This document shows, piece after piece, positions 21,280 to 33,563 of a stretch of DNA of 64,000 nt. The stretch lies in NCBI GenBank assembly GCA_007922195.1, contig ML681990.1:40650741-40714740 (forward strand), in the 5' to 3' direction. This DNA is from Podocnemis expansa (taxonomy: Eukaryota > Chordata > Testudines > Podocnemididae). The notes beneath the pieces are model-generated. The model worked only from the letters and a program-made list of their open reading frames with translations, was not told where the DNA came from and searched no databases. The first letter of the stretch is position 1. Each line of letters begins with the position of its first letter. The translations under genes were made by a program, and so were the position numbers.

Positions 21280-23890
21280 TTCCAATACAGAGCACACTGG
21301 ATAATTTCAAACTGCAGCATGAGACAAACTTACTTTGTTCAGTTTGCATTGCATGGAACCTTTTCAACTACTGGGAAGCGTTTATATGAGGAGAGTAAAA
21401 TGATTGTGCTGAATTAGTCTGGAAAATGCTTAGAGAGTTTGTGTAGGTTCAGATTCCTTTTCATCCCACTTTATGAAAGCATATACACTTAATGCTATGT
21501 GAACCCCCTTGGATAATATTATCAACACACACGTTCCCATATGAATGCATTCCTGAGCTTAAATAATGAATGGGTTGGGTACCCCTAGGTTTGTGACAGA
21601 CCATTTTAACACTGCTTCAGAGCACATGAGTTTTTTTATTGATCTGTTTTAAATGTCTAAACAAATTAAGGACAGGCCATGTGCACACAAAATGACATAC
21701 AGTGCATGATACCCATCATTCAACTAAACAAGGATGACAGAGCTCAGTATGGCACTTGGTAGTGCAAATATTTAACAGCTGCATTCAGTCTTCTGTACAT
21801 AGCCTGCACTTCTCAGCAGTAAGCATCTTGGGTGAAATTCTGGCCCCACTGAAGTCTATGGCAAAACTCCTATTGACTTAAATGAGACCATGACTTCATC
21901 CTTTATATTTATATGTTTGACAAATAAATTGAACTGAAGGGCAAATTTGACCTGTTTTTTTCCACTTAAGCATATTTTGTGCAATTGTTGGAAGCACATC
22001 TAAATATTTTTTTAACTTCTTTGGTCACAGTCAGGAAGAACATAATTAACTGCCTAGAAAATCTAGTGAAGGCAAATTTAAGTCTTTGAGCCTATGACTT
22101 GTTCAAAGAAATAAAGTTGAAAGATATGTTAAGAGCATAAACATAAACAGTGAATGCATGATTTGCAATGAATAAAACACATTGACTACTTTTGCCTTTT
22201 TTCTCCTGTTTGTGAATTTCCTGTGAACATGCTGCAAAACAGCCTTGAATTTACTAGTTATTTCAAATTTGTCATGAATTCCTTCAGTGAATTATTCCTG
22301 TTTTGTAAGCAAGTGATTAGACAAGTCACATGGCATGCTTCCTATTATCTCAGTGCATGATTCAAGTAACTTGGTACTAACTTAAAATATTTTATATGTT
22401 ATGGGTTTCTTACACTTTTCTCTGACCCACTGGCCACTTCTGGAGACAGTATACGAGATTAGATTGCCTTGGATCTAATCCAGTGTGGCATTTAATTCCT
22501 AAGAAATGAACTGCAAATTATATATTTCATCAATTCTGCAAGACACTCAACCTTTGGGCCCCACCTTTCAAAGACTCCTGCAGACTTCAATGGGCATTGG
22601 AGTAGGTCCCAATGAATCATGGTTGCAGGTGCAAAGACTGAGTTAGACCTAAGTATCAAATTGATAGGACTAAGAAACACTGCATGAACTGCAAATGAGG
22701 ATTTTTACATTATGCAGTCAAAGCTGCAATTCAGTAATTATACAAGATCTGCATCATTCTCCTGGATATTTTACTTTGCCAACATAGTAGAAAAAGGTGT
22801 TGAACATTTTTTTGCGAAGCCATTTCACCTGGTTTGTAATATTTAAATTTTGATTATTTTGGATTGACATCTCAAAATTGTTAAATGTTCTGGGTGAGTT
22901 TGCTAAGTCATACATTTTCACCATGTAGCTAATTACTAGAATAAATGGATTATTTTTCTGCTGAGTTCATTGTCCTACATTAGGATATGGGAAAGAAACT
23001 GTTCAGAAGTTTGGAAGAGAAGGAAAGGAAAATGCTCTCAGTATTTCTCTCCTTTTCTTCCAGTCATCCACATTTAGCTTTTGTAGCAGTTTTATCTTTG
23101 TTTTGTCAGTTTTCCTGGATCAGAAACTCACTGAAAGGAGTTCCTTGAGGTTATTACTGTAAATATATTTGTCCCTGTTTACATTTATCTCATGTAATCT
23201 TAAACTGAACATTACTAAGGTTAATTTTAGATATTAATGAATGACAATCAGAATTCAGGTCTTCCAAACACAGGAAGGCAAAGACCAATAGAATTCCTTA
23301 ACGTGAGCTAACAGAAAATGGCTTCATTGCAATTAAAAATATATTAATGAACAGATCAGATAAAATGGATCCTCTGTCTGAGGCTGGGATGGTTGCATCT
23401 TGTTTCTGTAACCACACACATTTTAGCTCACTTTCTGACTTTTTTTCTTTTCAGCCTTTCTATCGGTAAGTTGCAGCTGCAGCACATCTCAGTGTATAAG
23501 AGATGGGAAATGATAACTCATATCAGTGGTGACCCTGAGGAAAGCAGAAATATCTAGACAAGTCTTTTATATAAAAACAGGCTTGACAACTTGTCAGATG
23601 ACAGGTTTTGGAAAATAATTACATGAATTATTCAGAGCCTAATTAAAGTCATACAGATGAAAACTGATTGACAAACAGCAAATAGAAAATCACAACAGAA
23701 TAATTCTCTACATCGGTCTTCAGTGGCCAGGGCTATTATTGCCTTTTGTGAATGTCCATTCTTGGATCTACTCCAGAAAATACTGTGCTGAAACAATTTT
23801 TCCATCAAGATTTTTCATGCAAAGGTAACTAAGAGATGCAGTGTCATAGTAGACACATCCATAACATCTTGTTTAATTTTCATTCCCCCT
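21280..23890. other. No recognised gene; scattered ancient-repeat pieces
   Basis: Long AT-rich stretch. Short pieces of a dispersed motif resembling CCACTGAAGTCAATGG lie near 21836-21895 and 22560-22615. A 24-base exact copy of 20575-20598 lies at 22105-22128. No coding region is supported. Confidence 0.45.
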
Positions 23891-23899
23891 TTTCTTCAC

Positions 23900-24366
23900 T
23901 GCTGCACAGTGAAATTGACCAGGCTGCCAAGCCTTCTGCCAGTGGCAGCCAGCACCTCAGGGTGGGATCGGGCTCTGAGCTGCTTGTGGCAAGCAACTCG
24001 GGGCTGGATCCAGCTCCACACTGCTGGCTGCTGGCAGCAGGGGCTGGCTCCCAGCCCCTGCCACCTGCAGCAAGGGGCTGGATCGGGCTCCCAGCCCCAT
24101 GCCGCTGGTGGCTGGGGCTGGATTAGGCCTCTGGAGCTGAATTAGAACCCAGGGTGGTGCATGGTCAGGGCTCAGGCTCCTTCCTGCCCTGGAAAGTCGA
24201 CTAATGCTTAAGTTAACTTTCAGGACAGGAGTTATTAAGTTAAGTTTGACTTAAGCAAATGGTTAAGTAAAGTCGGCCTAATAAATTCTGACAGGTGCCA
24301 GGGAGTATCTTAGCTTGACTTAAGGCAGGTTAATGCAAGCTAAGGCTCCAGTGTAGACATGCCCAC
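23900..24366. mobile_element. GC-rich MITE-like element, 3' half of the 34635 family
   Basis: The right end GGCTCCAGTGTAGACATGCCC matches the Harbinger-like terminus of the MITE at 34635-34974. The preceding 150 bp share its AAGTTAAC/GACTTAAG repeats. The interior (23935-24130) is a GC-rich degenerate array of GGGGCTGGATC/GGCTCCCAGCCCC units. I could not identify a matching left TIR. Confidence 0.45.
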
Positions 24367-24369
24367 TGT

Positions 24370-25740
24370 GTCTGAAGAGGCCTTGGCGAGCTGCTAAGCT
24401 CCTGTTCGAACCATTCTTAGTTGCATTCTGAGGGTGGGATGTTCAGCATTGGCTACTGGGAAAATCTGACCTTTCACTTTGATGAGAACAGTTAGTCCAC
24501 TGCTGAGTGCTTTTGAAAACTCCACCCGAAATGTTCCTAAGATATGCATTTGTGAGAATTTCTGTTAACTTTATTCTGGCAGGCATTTTTCAAATGTGGT
24601 ATTTCACATTCAGTTGTCCATACAATGGTTGCTTCTGTGAGACGAGATGATTGTGAATTAAATGGTTAGTGGTGGTCAATTCCTTGAACTGCAAACCTTA
24701 TTTTTCTTCACATAAATTGACTGTGATGGGAGTTTTGCCAGAGTAAGGGCTGAATAATGACTTCAAGATTAGGCCCCACGTGCAGTATTCATAAGGAAGC
24801 TCAGGAAGTACTGCACTGGTTTACAATTGTTCTGAACATCTTCCAAGAGGCCTTCCATGTAACATAATCTGTTTCAAAATGCAGGTGTAAAATATGTAAA
24901 TAAACAGTTTCTAATCTACAGCTGCTGTCTATATTCATTAGAGAGACAGGCTGTTCACTGATCATGGAAAAGGGGTAAAATGAGAGTAGCTGGAATAAGG
25001 TACTTATAATTACTCAAGCTGTTTCTGATTTTAAAAGGAGACAAAACAGTAACAATCATCAGTGGTTAATCCCCCTGTTTTTGTTTCTCTCTCATTACCT
25101 TTCCAAATGAATTGCTTTAGCTGGAGGTAATAGGGAAAAAAGGGCATTTTAAAGTTGCATTTATGGTGAGTGCAGAATGTGCATTGTTAAACAGAATTCT
25201 AGTGAAGTCTAAGAGAGTCGAACCAGTATACGCCCATGGAAGGCTGTGGGATTGCACAGGGGTTACAGAGAGTCTTATTTGGCATGCAAAACCTTATCTG
25301 AGAAGGAAAGAAGCCTTTTTGACTGAGTCTCTGGGTGGTTTTGGCAGTTCTACAAAATGCAATTTTTTCTTATAAGTGGAGCACATTTTATCTGGAAAAA
25401 AAATGAGAGCACAAACATGGAAACCTGTGGGTCTGTGTGCTCAGCAGCTCTGTTGTCACAGCATCCTACAGGCCAGAGTGCACAGTAGTGAGGGACAGGG
25501 TGGGGGGCCTTTCAATTTTGCAGCTCATCTGGTTGTTCTCTTCAGTAGAGTAGTTGGCCCAGCAGCTGCAGGAGAGACTTCAGTCCTGAATGGTCAGTAG
25601 TGCAGCCTCATCTTTGCCTTCTTTTTGCTAGCACTGTGGGTGGTGTGGTGGGATACTTTCGAGCTCAGTTCTTGTGGGAATCCCCAGACCACTTTGTGGT
25701 GTACTGAGGACTGCACTGGAACTGAAGCTCTCACTAGTTA
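24370..25740. other. No recognised feature
   Basis: Unassigned DNA with a possible ancient-repeat piece near 24725 (TGGGAGTTTTGCCAGAGTAA). No gene is supported. Confidence 0.45.
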
Positions 25741-25744
25741 TATG

Positions 25745-26359
25745 CCTTATATACTCATGGATAAACTGACCCACGCACAAATTGACCTCCGGTTCTGACC
25801 CCCCAAAACAGGGAAAAATGGGTGACTCATGTATAATCCGAGGTACCTCTGTGGCCTCTAATCCCCCATCCTGTGCCATCAGCTTCCCTGGACTTCACAA
25901 CATCCTCCCAAACCTGCAGGCCAGCTGCTGCTTTTCCTGCATCCCTGACACCCTCCTAAACTCCCAGGCCCTTCTGCCGCTTCTCCTGCTATTCCTGACA
26001 CCCTCCCAAACCCCTGGGCCCTGCCGCCGCTTTCCCCGTGGTCCCCGACTCCCTCCCTAGCCCCGGAGCCCTGATGCTGGCTCCCCTGAGCTGACCCACT
26101 CTGGTGGCTAGGCACAGGGTGGGGCTTGCTCCCCTTCTTTAAGCCCTGCCTGGGCTGAGCACTCAATATTGCCACTCTGGCGGCTAGACATGCTGGGGCT
26201 CCCCCCCAGCAAGCATGCTCAGAGCATGCTTAGGGCAGGAGATGTAAAACTTCTAGGCTGGGGCTGCTCTCTGCTCTCTGACCTGTGTATAAGCCAAGTG
26301 CCCTTTTCAAAGGGGATTTTCAGGCACAAAAATCTTGGTTTATATGCAATTACATATGG
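25745..26359. mobile_element. Non-autonomous DNA transposon, TIR CCNTATAYACTC type
   Basis: The left end CCTTATATACTCATGGATAA and the reversed right end CCATATGTAATTGCATATAA form an imperfect inverted repeat, with TATG directly outside both ends. A second internal copy of the terminal motif (CTCATGTATAATCCGAGG) is at 25826, and GTGTATAAGCCAAG at 26284. The interior is C-rich with loosely repeated TGACACCCTCCCAAACCC units (25930-26060). No transposase coding. Confidence 0.5.
25925..26070. repeat. Degenerate C-rich minisatellite
   Basis: About 54-bp units recur three times: CTGCTGC..TTTTCCTGC, then TCCCTGACACCCTCC and AAAC.CC.GGCCC. They lie inside the DNA transposon at 25745-26359. Confidence 0.55.
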
Positions 26360-26618
26360 TATGTGTGTTTTATGGTGGGAGGGGGCAGGGGAGCATTCAG
26401 TAGTCCATCGAGTCACAGTCAGTTTAAAGCAAGGTGGGGTGAATTGTGCCTCTTTGTGTCTTAGATAGCAGTCTGGTTCTTCTCTGTTTTTGGGGATTTG
26501 TGTGTATTCATTCTGAATGCTAAGAAATAAAGTAGTGTTACATCGCAAACTTCCAGCCAGAGTATTTATGGTTTTTAACTAGTTTCCCTGTGTGTATGTT
26601 TTGATCAGAAGATACTTA

Positions 26619-27137
26619 GGGTATGTCTATGCTTACACTTTAAATTGCAATAATGATGATTATTTTGATTTAAAGTAGTGCATGTCTAAGCTAGCTTTCC
26701 TTATTTTGAAATGAGGAACTCCGTCATTTCAAAATAAGGAATGGTCATTTTGAAATAATAAAACCTCGCTTTATATTGAAATGACAGTTAAATTGAAATT
26801 ATTGTTTCAAAATAATGCAGTGTAGCTGCATTATTTCGATTCAACTGTTATTTCGATTTAACACTTTTTCCCCTTCTCCCTCTGAGGGTGCCTTCTTCCT
26901 TCTATATATTGAATGGGGGCATGGCCCTTTTTGGGGGCCATCTTGCCACACCTCCATCGGTATCCCTCTCCTAAATCTAACTAGCAAGTCCTATGCATGG
27001 ACATGCTAGTTTGATTTGGGTTTCTAGTGGGGACATGTTAAATTGATTTAACTTAAATCAATTTAATGATGTTTATTTCAATTCAATTAGATCGATTTAA
27101 ATTAAATCAATTTAACAATCTAATTGTAGGCATAGCC
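26619..27137 (+). mobile_element. Harbinger-like MITE (copy D) with TTA target duplication
   Basis: Left end GGGTATGTCTATGCTTACAC, reversed right end GGCTATGCCTACAATTAG, flanked exactly by TTA (26616-26618 and 27138-27140), the target typical of PIF/Harbinger. The block at 26908-27010 (GGCATGGCCCTTTTTGGGGG, then CCATCTTGCCACACCTCC and ACTAGCAAGTCCTATGCATG) is shared with copies B and C and the autonomous element at 51007. Confidence 0.9.
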
Positions 27138-27140
27138 TTA

Positions 27141-28460
27141 GGCTATGAAATGTTTTCAGGAGTTCTCCTAAAGTACAGTCACATAATTTGGGTGTCCAGA
27201 AGAGGATGAATGTCAGATTTGGCATCTATCAGTAATACAGTGTCACATGCTTTTTTACATTGACACACTTTTTTATTCCTTAGATTTTATTTTTCAGATG
27301 AAAAATGTGGAGGCTTGAAATGAGGAGATGTGTAGGTTGGTGAATATCTCCAATGAACTTTGAGGTGATGTAAGTATGACCATTGCCAGTTCAAACCTGG
27401 TCTTATTTTTTTGCATGTATGTTTTCCCCACGCTATTAGATTCTTGATGACATTTTCAGGGAATGAGAACAGGAAAATAACATTTCAGAAAATTTCCTTA
27501 AAGATTTAGTGAAAAAAACATTACCAGGGTTGCATAGTCTTGCAAACTGAGGTGACCTGACCTGTTGCTTTTAACCATCATCTGACACAGGATTAATGAA
27601 TAACCGCATAATCATCACTTTGCCACAACTAGTAAAGTATCATTGTGACCAACTAGCTGCCATCTGTTCACCAGAGTGTCATCATAAAGTCATAGAGAAA
27701 TTAAAAGAAAGGAAAGCAGAATAAAAAATGCATCTCCTGATTATGGGATGCTTTGAATACAAAGCAACCACATCTGCAATTTCCATGAGAATATGTCTCT
27801 TCCAAGTATTATAAAAGGCACCGTAAGGAATAATATTTCAGTAAAGACCCTTCCCATACCAAGTGCAATGCCCAAGGCAGTATTTCCAGGCTTGGCAGAA
27901 TTTGATTTTTTTGAGTAATGTCAACAGATAATGTTGATGTTTATTTTAAGCATTTGAAAATTTTATCCATTTAAATTTTCAGACATGCAAAATTGAAGTT
28001 TTAACATATTTTTTCTAATTATATTTATTGAAATGTTTATAGCCGTGGAGGGCCAACAAGGGGTAGTCAGACAATAATTATTTAATTATTTAATGACAGT
28101 AGACAGAGAAATTAAAAAATTGAAGCTTTATTATAATTAAAAACATAAATTGTCAACACTACATTTCAAAATGTAGATGGTAAATATCCTTCATTCTAAC
28201 TCTGCTACGTTCTCAAGCAGCATTTTTCATACTGTCTATTTATAAATTTTGATCATTATCAATGTTTACTGACATTTACAGATGAAAATCTAATTCTTTC
28301 AAGCATGCGTATATCACAGACAAGCAGCAACATTTTCCTCCCTGAATTTGATGTCACTGGTGAGCATTTAGGGATGTCTAAAATTTTCCACCAGGGTTTA
28401 TGATAATTCTGGAGAAATAGAGCCACCACCCTGTAAAATATGGTTTTAGTCATTAAAACA
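27141..28460. other. No recognised feature
   Basis: AT-rich DNA, including a very A/T-rich patch at 27950-28200. No coding or RNA gene is supported. Confidence 0.45.
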
Positions 28461-28464
28461 AAGA

Positions 28465-29312
28465 CTATGTCTAAACTAGAATATTATTCCACAATAAGTC
28501 TTTGCACTATCATAAATGTGGTTTAGTTATTGCACAACTGAGTGTCCACAGTCACTTCCAAAGGCAAAAAGAGGCTGTGTGGGAGAACTGAAAGGTCACT
28601 TGAGCCTACAGCCCACTGGCTCCTTGCTGTCCCCCACCCTTGCTGCGGACCCAGACATGATGCCTGGAGCCTCCAGCATCCTCACACCCATCAAGACCTG
28701 GGTCCATGGTATCTGAGGGGCTCCAGCTGCCAGGGAACCCTGAGTCCCCAGTGGCTCCAAGACCCAGGGAACCCTGACAGCTCCATGGCTCCAGCCGCTA
28801 GGGTTTCCTGGGTCCCAGCCCCAGAACCCTGGCAGCTGCTTGCCCTGGCCCTGGCCCTTCGGAAACCTGGCTGCTGAGCTGCTGGGGACCCAAGAACTCT
28901 GGCTGCTGCAGCTGCAGAGATGCAGGAATCAAGAACCCCAGTGACTTCAGCATCCAGGGCAGCCCCCTTGTCAATTTCACTGCTTTAACAGGGCAGTGAA
29001 ACTGACATTCCATTACTTGCCAATTTCCTTCCTCTGTTAGAGAAGTTAAATTGAGAAATATGGCAGCTCCGCTATCCCAGAATGGCCTTGATTGGCACTC
29101 AAGGATGTTTCCGGAGGCCCCTTATTGTGACAATTTACAGCTCTGTTCACACAGGCATTGTAACACAATAACTGTTACAGACTAGCCCTTATTCCTCTCA
29201 TACATGTGGTTTCATTATTGTGGAATAAGAGGGCTCTTATAGCGCTCTTGTGATAGAGCAATAGGATGGCTTATTGCACTATATCGCTATTATGTGTCAG
29301 GCCTAAGTTCTT
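28465..29312. mobile_element. Possible MITE with GC-rich core
   Basis: ATTATTCCACAATAAG near the left end (28480) and ATTGTGGAATAAG near the right (29217) form an inverted pair. GCACTATCATAAATGTGG and CATACATGTGGTTTCATTAT also echo each other. The core (28590-28970) is a degenerate tandem array built on CCAGGGAACCCTG/GGCTCCAG units. The outermost ends align poorly, so the limits are approximate. Confidence 0.4.
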
Positions 29313-30430
29313 CTACAACCTAAGCCTGGCAGATAGTGACCACGGGGCATTCACATAATTATTTAGTGCTTCCCAAACTTTTCTGTACAACAGATAGAAT
29401 CCATGTTTTGGCAGCTTTTACCCTCCCAAATAGCCATCTCCTATCTGCTTATAGATGCTTTAATTATGTCAAATAAAATATGCTCTCAAAAGAGAAACAA
29501 ACATAATGCTGTGTTCACTATAATATGAGTGCATCATCTTAGGTAGAATTTGTTTTTGTTCTTTTCTGCTCAGTTGTGCTTTCTATTAATAAACAGATAG
29601 GTTCAGTTAAACTTAATTGAATCAACAGATTAAAACAAAGGTTGATAGTACCCACAAATAAATATTACTTGCCTCCAAGAATATCAGCAGTTATTAACTG
29701 ACAATTACAAGGCGCCAGTGAACCTGAGCAGTGAATAGTTACTAGTGGTAATTTCTTTACCAGCTAGTCAGCACTTTGTCAGGCCATGGAGGGGACAAAT
29801 GCTGATTACCTAAAGAAGATTTCCCAGCTAATCTTTAGTAAATCTGGGAACCAAAAAGTTATATTAAGCTCTATTTTATTAAGAGAAGAATCTAAAGTTT
29901 CCAGCTTTGCAGCGCGTCTCTTTCCTTTCCTTTTGCATTTATGAACAGATTTCATTACTGACATTTTCCACGTTTCTCTTTCTTCTATATTCTTTTTCCT
30001 TTAGTTCTTTATTTTATTTTAAACAAATACCTCCACCTTTCTTCCATCTCAAAGACCTTGACCTTTGAGACCTTGGCCTTGGCATTGTCCACACATTGTG
30101 GAGAAAGTGTTACTACAAACTATCCTCTGGAATCTTTCAATGCCTGTGCAATGCTTTGTGCCAGTAATCAGCAGCTGATCCTTAGCATGGTTTGTGTTGG
30201 CAATTTGTGGAACAAAGTTAAATCTGACTATGAAATATGGTTACACCTTGGGTTGCTAGGAGACCATGGACATATGACTGCACCTGTTTGGTCATTTCTT
30301 CTAAACCCATCTTATGAGGTGTGTTCGAAAATTACTCCAAAATCCCTGATTCCAGCAACAGTGTTAGGCACCTTGTCATATTTGTGTTAAGAGTATCAGT
30401 GCATTATGGGACAATTCTGTTTATAAGGTG
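29313..30430. other. No recognised feature
   Basis: AT-rich DNA. The 110-codon open frame at 30058-30390 has no recognised domain or splice context. Confidence 0.4.
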
Positions 30431-30436
30431 TACTGT

Positions 30437-30535
30437 TTCAGAAATTCCAAGGCCAGAAGGACCCATTATGATAATCTAGTCTCATCTTCTGTATTGCACA
30501 GGCCATAGAGCTTCCCCAAAATAATTTCTACTGTG
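30437..30535 (-). mobile_element. CR1 LINE 3' terminal fragment, minus strand
   Basis: CCAAGGCCAGAAGGACCCAT, TATGATAATCTAGTCTCATC and TTCTGTATTGCACAGGCCAT match the outer 3' end of the CR1 copies at 5641 and 20541. Confidence 0.75.
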
Positions 30536-30539
30536 CGTG

Positions 30540-31440
30540 GACATGCTAAAATGAATCCGTCAGAAGCAGTTCCTGGCTAATTTTTGTGAATGTGAATAAC
30601 TGTCTGGGTTTTTTTTTTTAGTTCCTTAACATTTCTAATGGTGCGTCAGAGGGATTTTAAAGGAATTCGCAATACCAGAAAAATGAATACTGTATTTAAA
30701 AATGACAATATGACCACTAAAAGACTATCACCTGAGCAAGAGGTCTGTAAGCCCACTTCTGTCTCTCTAAGCATCTATCTTCTTGGAAATGGCTCCCTGT
30801 GCACCACCAGAGGATTTCTACTGATCCTTTTAAAGTGATGCAACATAGAATGAGCTGGTCTTGAATAAGACTGGCAGCAAAATACATCCAATACTATTTA
30901 ACTATTTAGATATGAGTTAATGGACCTTGTGAACAGGAAAAGTAACGTATACTCACACTGGCCCCAGACCAGTTTCAGCCAGTACGCCTCCAGTTCAAAG
31001 GCTCAGTCAGCTGAGTCAGAGCAACTTGGGTTATAGCTGCTGATGAAGCTTTGGGAATTAAGAGCCTATATAGGCTTAAGACCTTTGCTGTACTTAAAGG
31101 CATTGTGAATTTAATTTAAAATGATAGCTGCATTAAGCTGTAATCCAGCAGGACATTTGGAATCTTTTCCAAAATGTTGCCTGGATATTTATTACTACTA
31201 CTGAAACAGTATAAACATTTAACATATTATGTTATAAAACCAAAATAAAGCTAGCATATTTAAGATTTGGCTACTTAGTTGAAGCATGTCAACTCTTGTG
31301 TATGCAAAATATCATAACTTTCCTTTCCATTTTGAACTAGAAAAGTCAGGGATGTGAAAAACATAGTATAGTCTTTATAGTTCTTTTCAGATTTGGGTTG
31401 TGTTGCAGGCAAAGATTTTGGGATATATGCAGTATCACAC
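30540..31440. other. No recognised feature
   Basis: Unassigned AT-rich DNA. Confidence 0.4.
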
Positions 31441-31445
31441 TCAAA

Positions 31446-31792
31446 GGGTATGTCCACAGAGGCTTCTTATTTCGAAACAATAGAGGTCATTTCGAAATAA
31501 GAAGCGGCATGTCCACACGATGCACCATTATTTCAAAACCGTTAAACCTCGCATTTAATCGAAATAGCCGTTGTTTCAAAACGGTTGTTTTGAAACAACG
31601 GCGTTCGGACTGTTTCAAAACAACATGTCCGAAAGTCCTTGTTTGGAAATAACCATCTCAAAACAATGGCTATTTTGAAAGCAGGCTTTCCCTTAATTCG
31701 ATTTAACTTATTTCGAAATAAGGACTTTATTTTGAAATAACTCATTTCGAAATGGATTATTTTGAAATAATGATGTATGTGTGGACATAGCC
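31446..31792. mobile_element. Harbinger-like MITE (copy F)
   Basis: Left end GGGTATGTCCACAGAGG, reversed right end GGCTATGTCCACACATACAT. AAA lies directly outside each end (31443-31445 and 31793-31795), a possible 3-bp duplication. The interior is made of CG-containing palindromes (TTATTTCGAAATAA, GTTGTTTCAAAACGG) and resembles copy H at 42870. Confidence 0.8.
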
Positions 31793-31795
31793 AAA

Positions 31796-32390
31796 GAATG
31801 CATATGTCATATCTAAAACATAGACAGGGAGCCATTTATGACCAAAAATTATTTTTATCCAAAATTTCAGTGAAATGGCAATTTTTAAGTAAGTGGAATT
31901 AAAAATTCCTTTCTTACAGTTCTAACTGATGTATGCCTCAAACAAATTTTGCATTTTGTCCAGCTCTAAATATCAGTGCATTTATTGCTTGAAACCATGA
32001 CCAAATTCAATTGAAAAGTTATGTATAACTAACTTCTGTTGATTTAAGAAATTTTTATTTTATTTGTAAAAGTGTTTAATCTATCAACATATAAACAACC
32101 TCCATTGCCAAGCCACTACAGTTTCATCCTGAAGTAGTGGTGTTTCACTTGCTTCTGAGTTTCCATGGGGGCATTCTTCACCATGGGATCTGATAAAATA
32201 CATATTCAGTAAATACGCATCCCTGTACCTTTAACACCATTTTCCGTGTTGTGTGTACCAGATGGCACACGCACTGTGCTGTCTCTACAGACTTATCTAT
32301 GGGAATACCCACATCACACTGCTGCTGGTATGGCATGACTGTGCATACAATGAAGCCTCCCTATTCAATTTTAAGTTGTCTAAATAACTA
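31796..32390. other. No recognised feature
   Basis: Unassigned AT-rich DNA. Confidence 0.4.
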
Positions 32391-32394
32391 AGTA

Positions 32395-32590
32395 TCCATG
32401 TGAGAGAGGTAATATCTTTTATTGGCCAGGTCTCTGTTGTTCAGAGACATGAGCTTTGTAGCCAGTCAGGGTTCTTCTTCAAGTCTAGGAAAGGTACTTC
32501 TAATGTCACAGCAAAATGCAACATGGAACAGTGTTTAGCATAAGTAGTTAGTGCAGATTGTAAGGTATCATTCAAAGGGTGTTCCAGAAA
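32395..32590 (-). mobile_element. Penelope-like 3' fragment, second subfamily
   Basis: GAGAGGTAATATCTTTTATT, GGCCAGGTCTCTGTTG, GAGACATGAGCTTTGTAGCC, TTCTTCTTCAAGTCTAGGAA and AGCATAAGTAGTTAGTGCAG. From general knowledge of turtle repeats these are the antisense of the 3' region of another Penelope-like family. No coding lies in the window for this copy. Confidence 0.5.
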
Positions 32591-32599
32591 TTCCCTCAC

Positions 32600-33559
32600 C
32601 CACCTTGTCTCTCTAATACCCTGGGACCTGGGTGGCTACTGCTACACTGTATCCAGTGTATCTATGAACGGATAGAAAGCCATACTCTATAGATATTGAC
32701 CCTTTTGCCTATAACATCATGGAATAATACTGGAGTTAGGGATGGATTTAGGGATTTAGTAAATGGCAAACCTCTCTGACCTTAATTATTCTAATGCCTT
32801 CTCTAATCATATCAGAGCTATGCAAATGAATTCTAGTATCCAGCATAAAGATTACTTTGTAATGTTTAAGCTGAAATTGGGGCATATGATGTCAAAAATT
32901 CAAAAGAATGTGATACAAGCCACCTGTTAGCTGGATACCATGGCCTCAGAGAGCACAGAGACACAGTGACCCCTATTAATCAGCCACGAAGAAGATGGAA
33001 ATATACCACATGACAACGCCATGTGTGTCCTTCTCACTGCATTCAGAAGGAAGAATTCTGCGATGGGGTTGTCAAAGCGGGAAGCCTGTTATTTGACTTT
33101 TTAACCTACTCCCACAGAAATATTCAGGGCTAGTTTCACAGGCTGGTAAAGCATAAGGCAAAGGCTACAAATGGACAATGATAATGGTACTCACTGAAGA
33201 GTAAACCTTGAGGATAGCTCTGGCTTTTCCTTTTCCTTATGCCCTTCTGTATGGGGATCCTGAATGTTGTCTGTTTATGTCTATTTTTTCTACTTAAAAT
33301 ATGTAATTACTTTTATAAGTGGAGTTTACATTTGAGATTTGAAAATGAAAATCACCCTGTTCTTGTTGCTATCATCACACGATCTTTAATGCTGACGGAG
33401 GATCAATTCGTTAGGACTCCTCAATGATGCTGAGCTTTCTGGCCCTGTTCCAGTACACGCTTAACTTCAAACATGTGCATGATCCTACTGACGTCAGGCT
33501 TAAGACCACAGCAGGGCAGATTCATTCTGGCTGGCACAGGAAGTCACAAATTGCACTTG
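32600..33559. other. No recognised feature
   Basis: Unassigned DNA. A short 62-codon frame at 33239 is unsupported. Confidence 0.4.
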
Positions 33560-33563
33560 CTTG

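Noticed and set aside
23455..23465. Eleven-base micro-exon between TTTTCAG and GTAAGT
   Set aside because: Sites fit, but 11 bases carry too little information and nothing nearby supports a gene.
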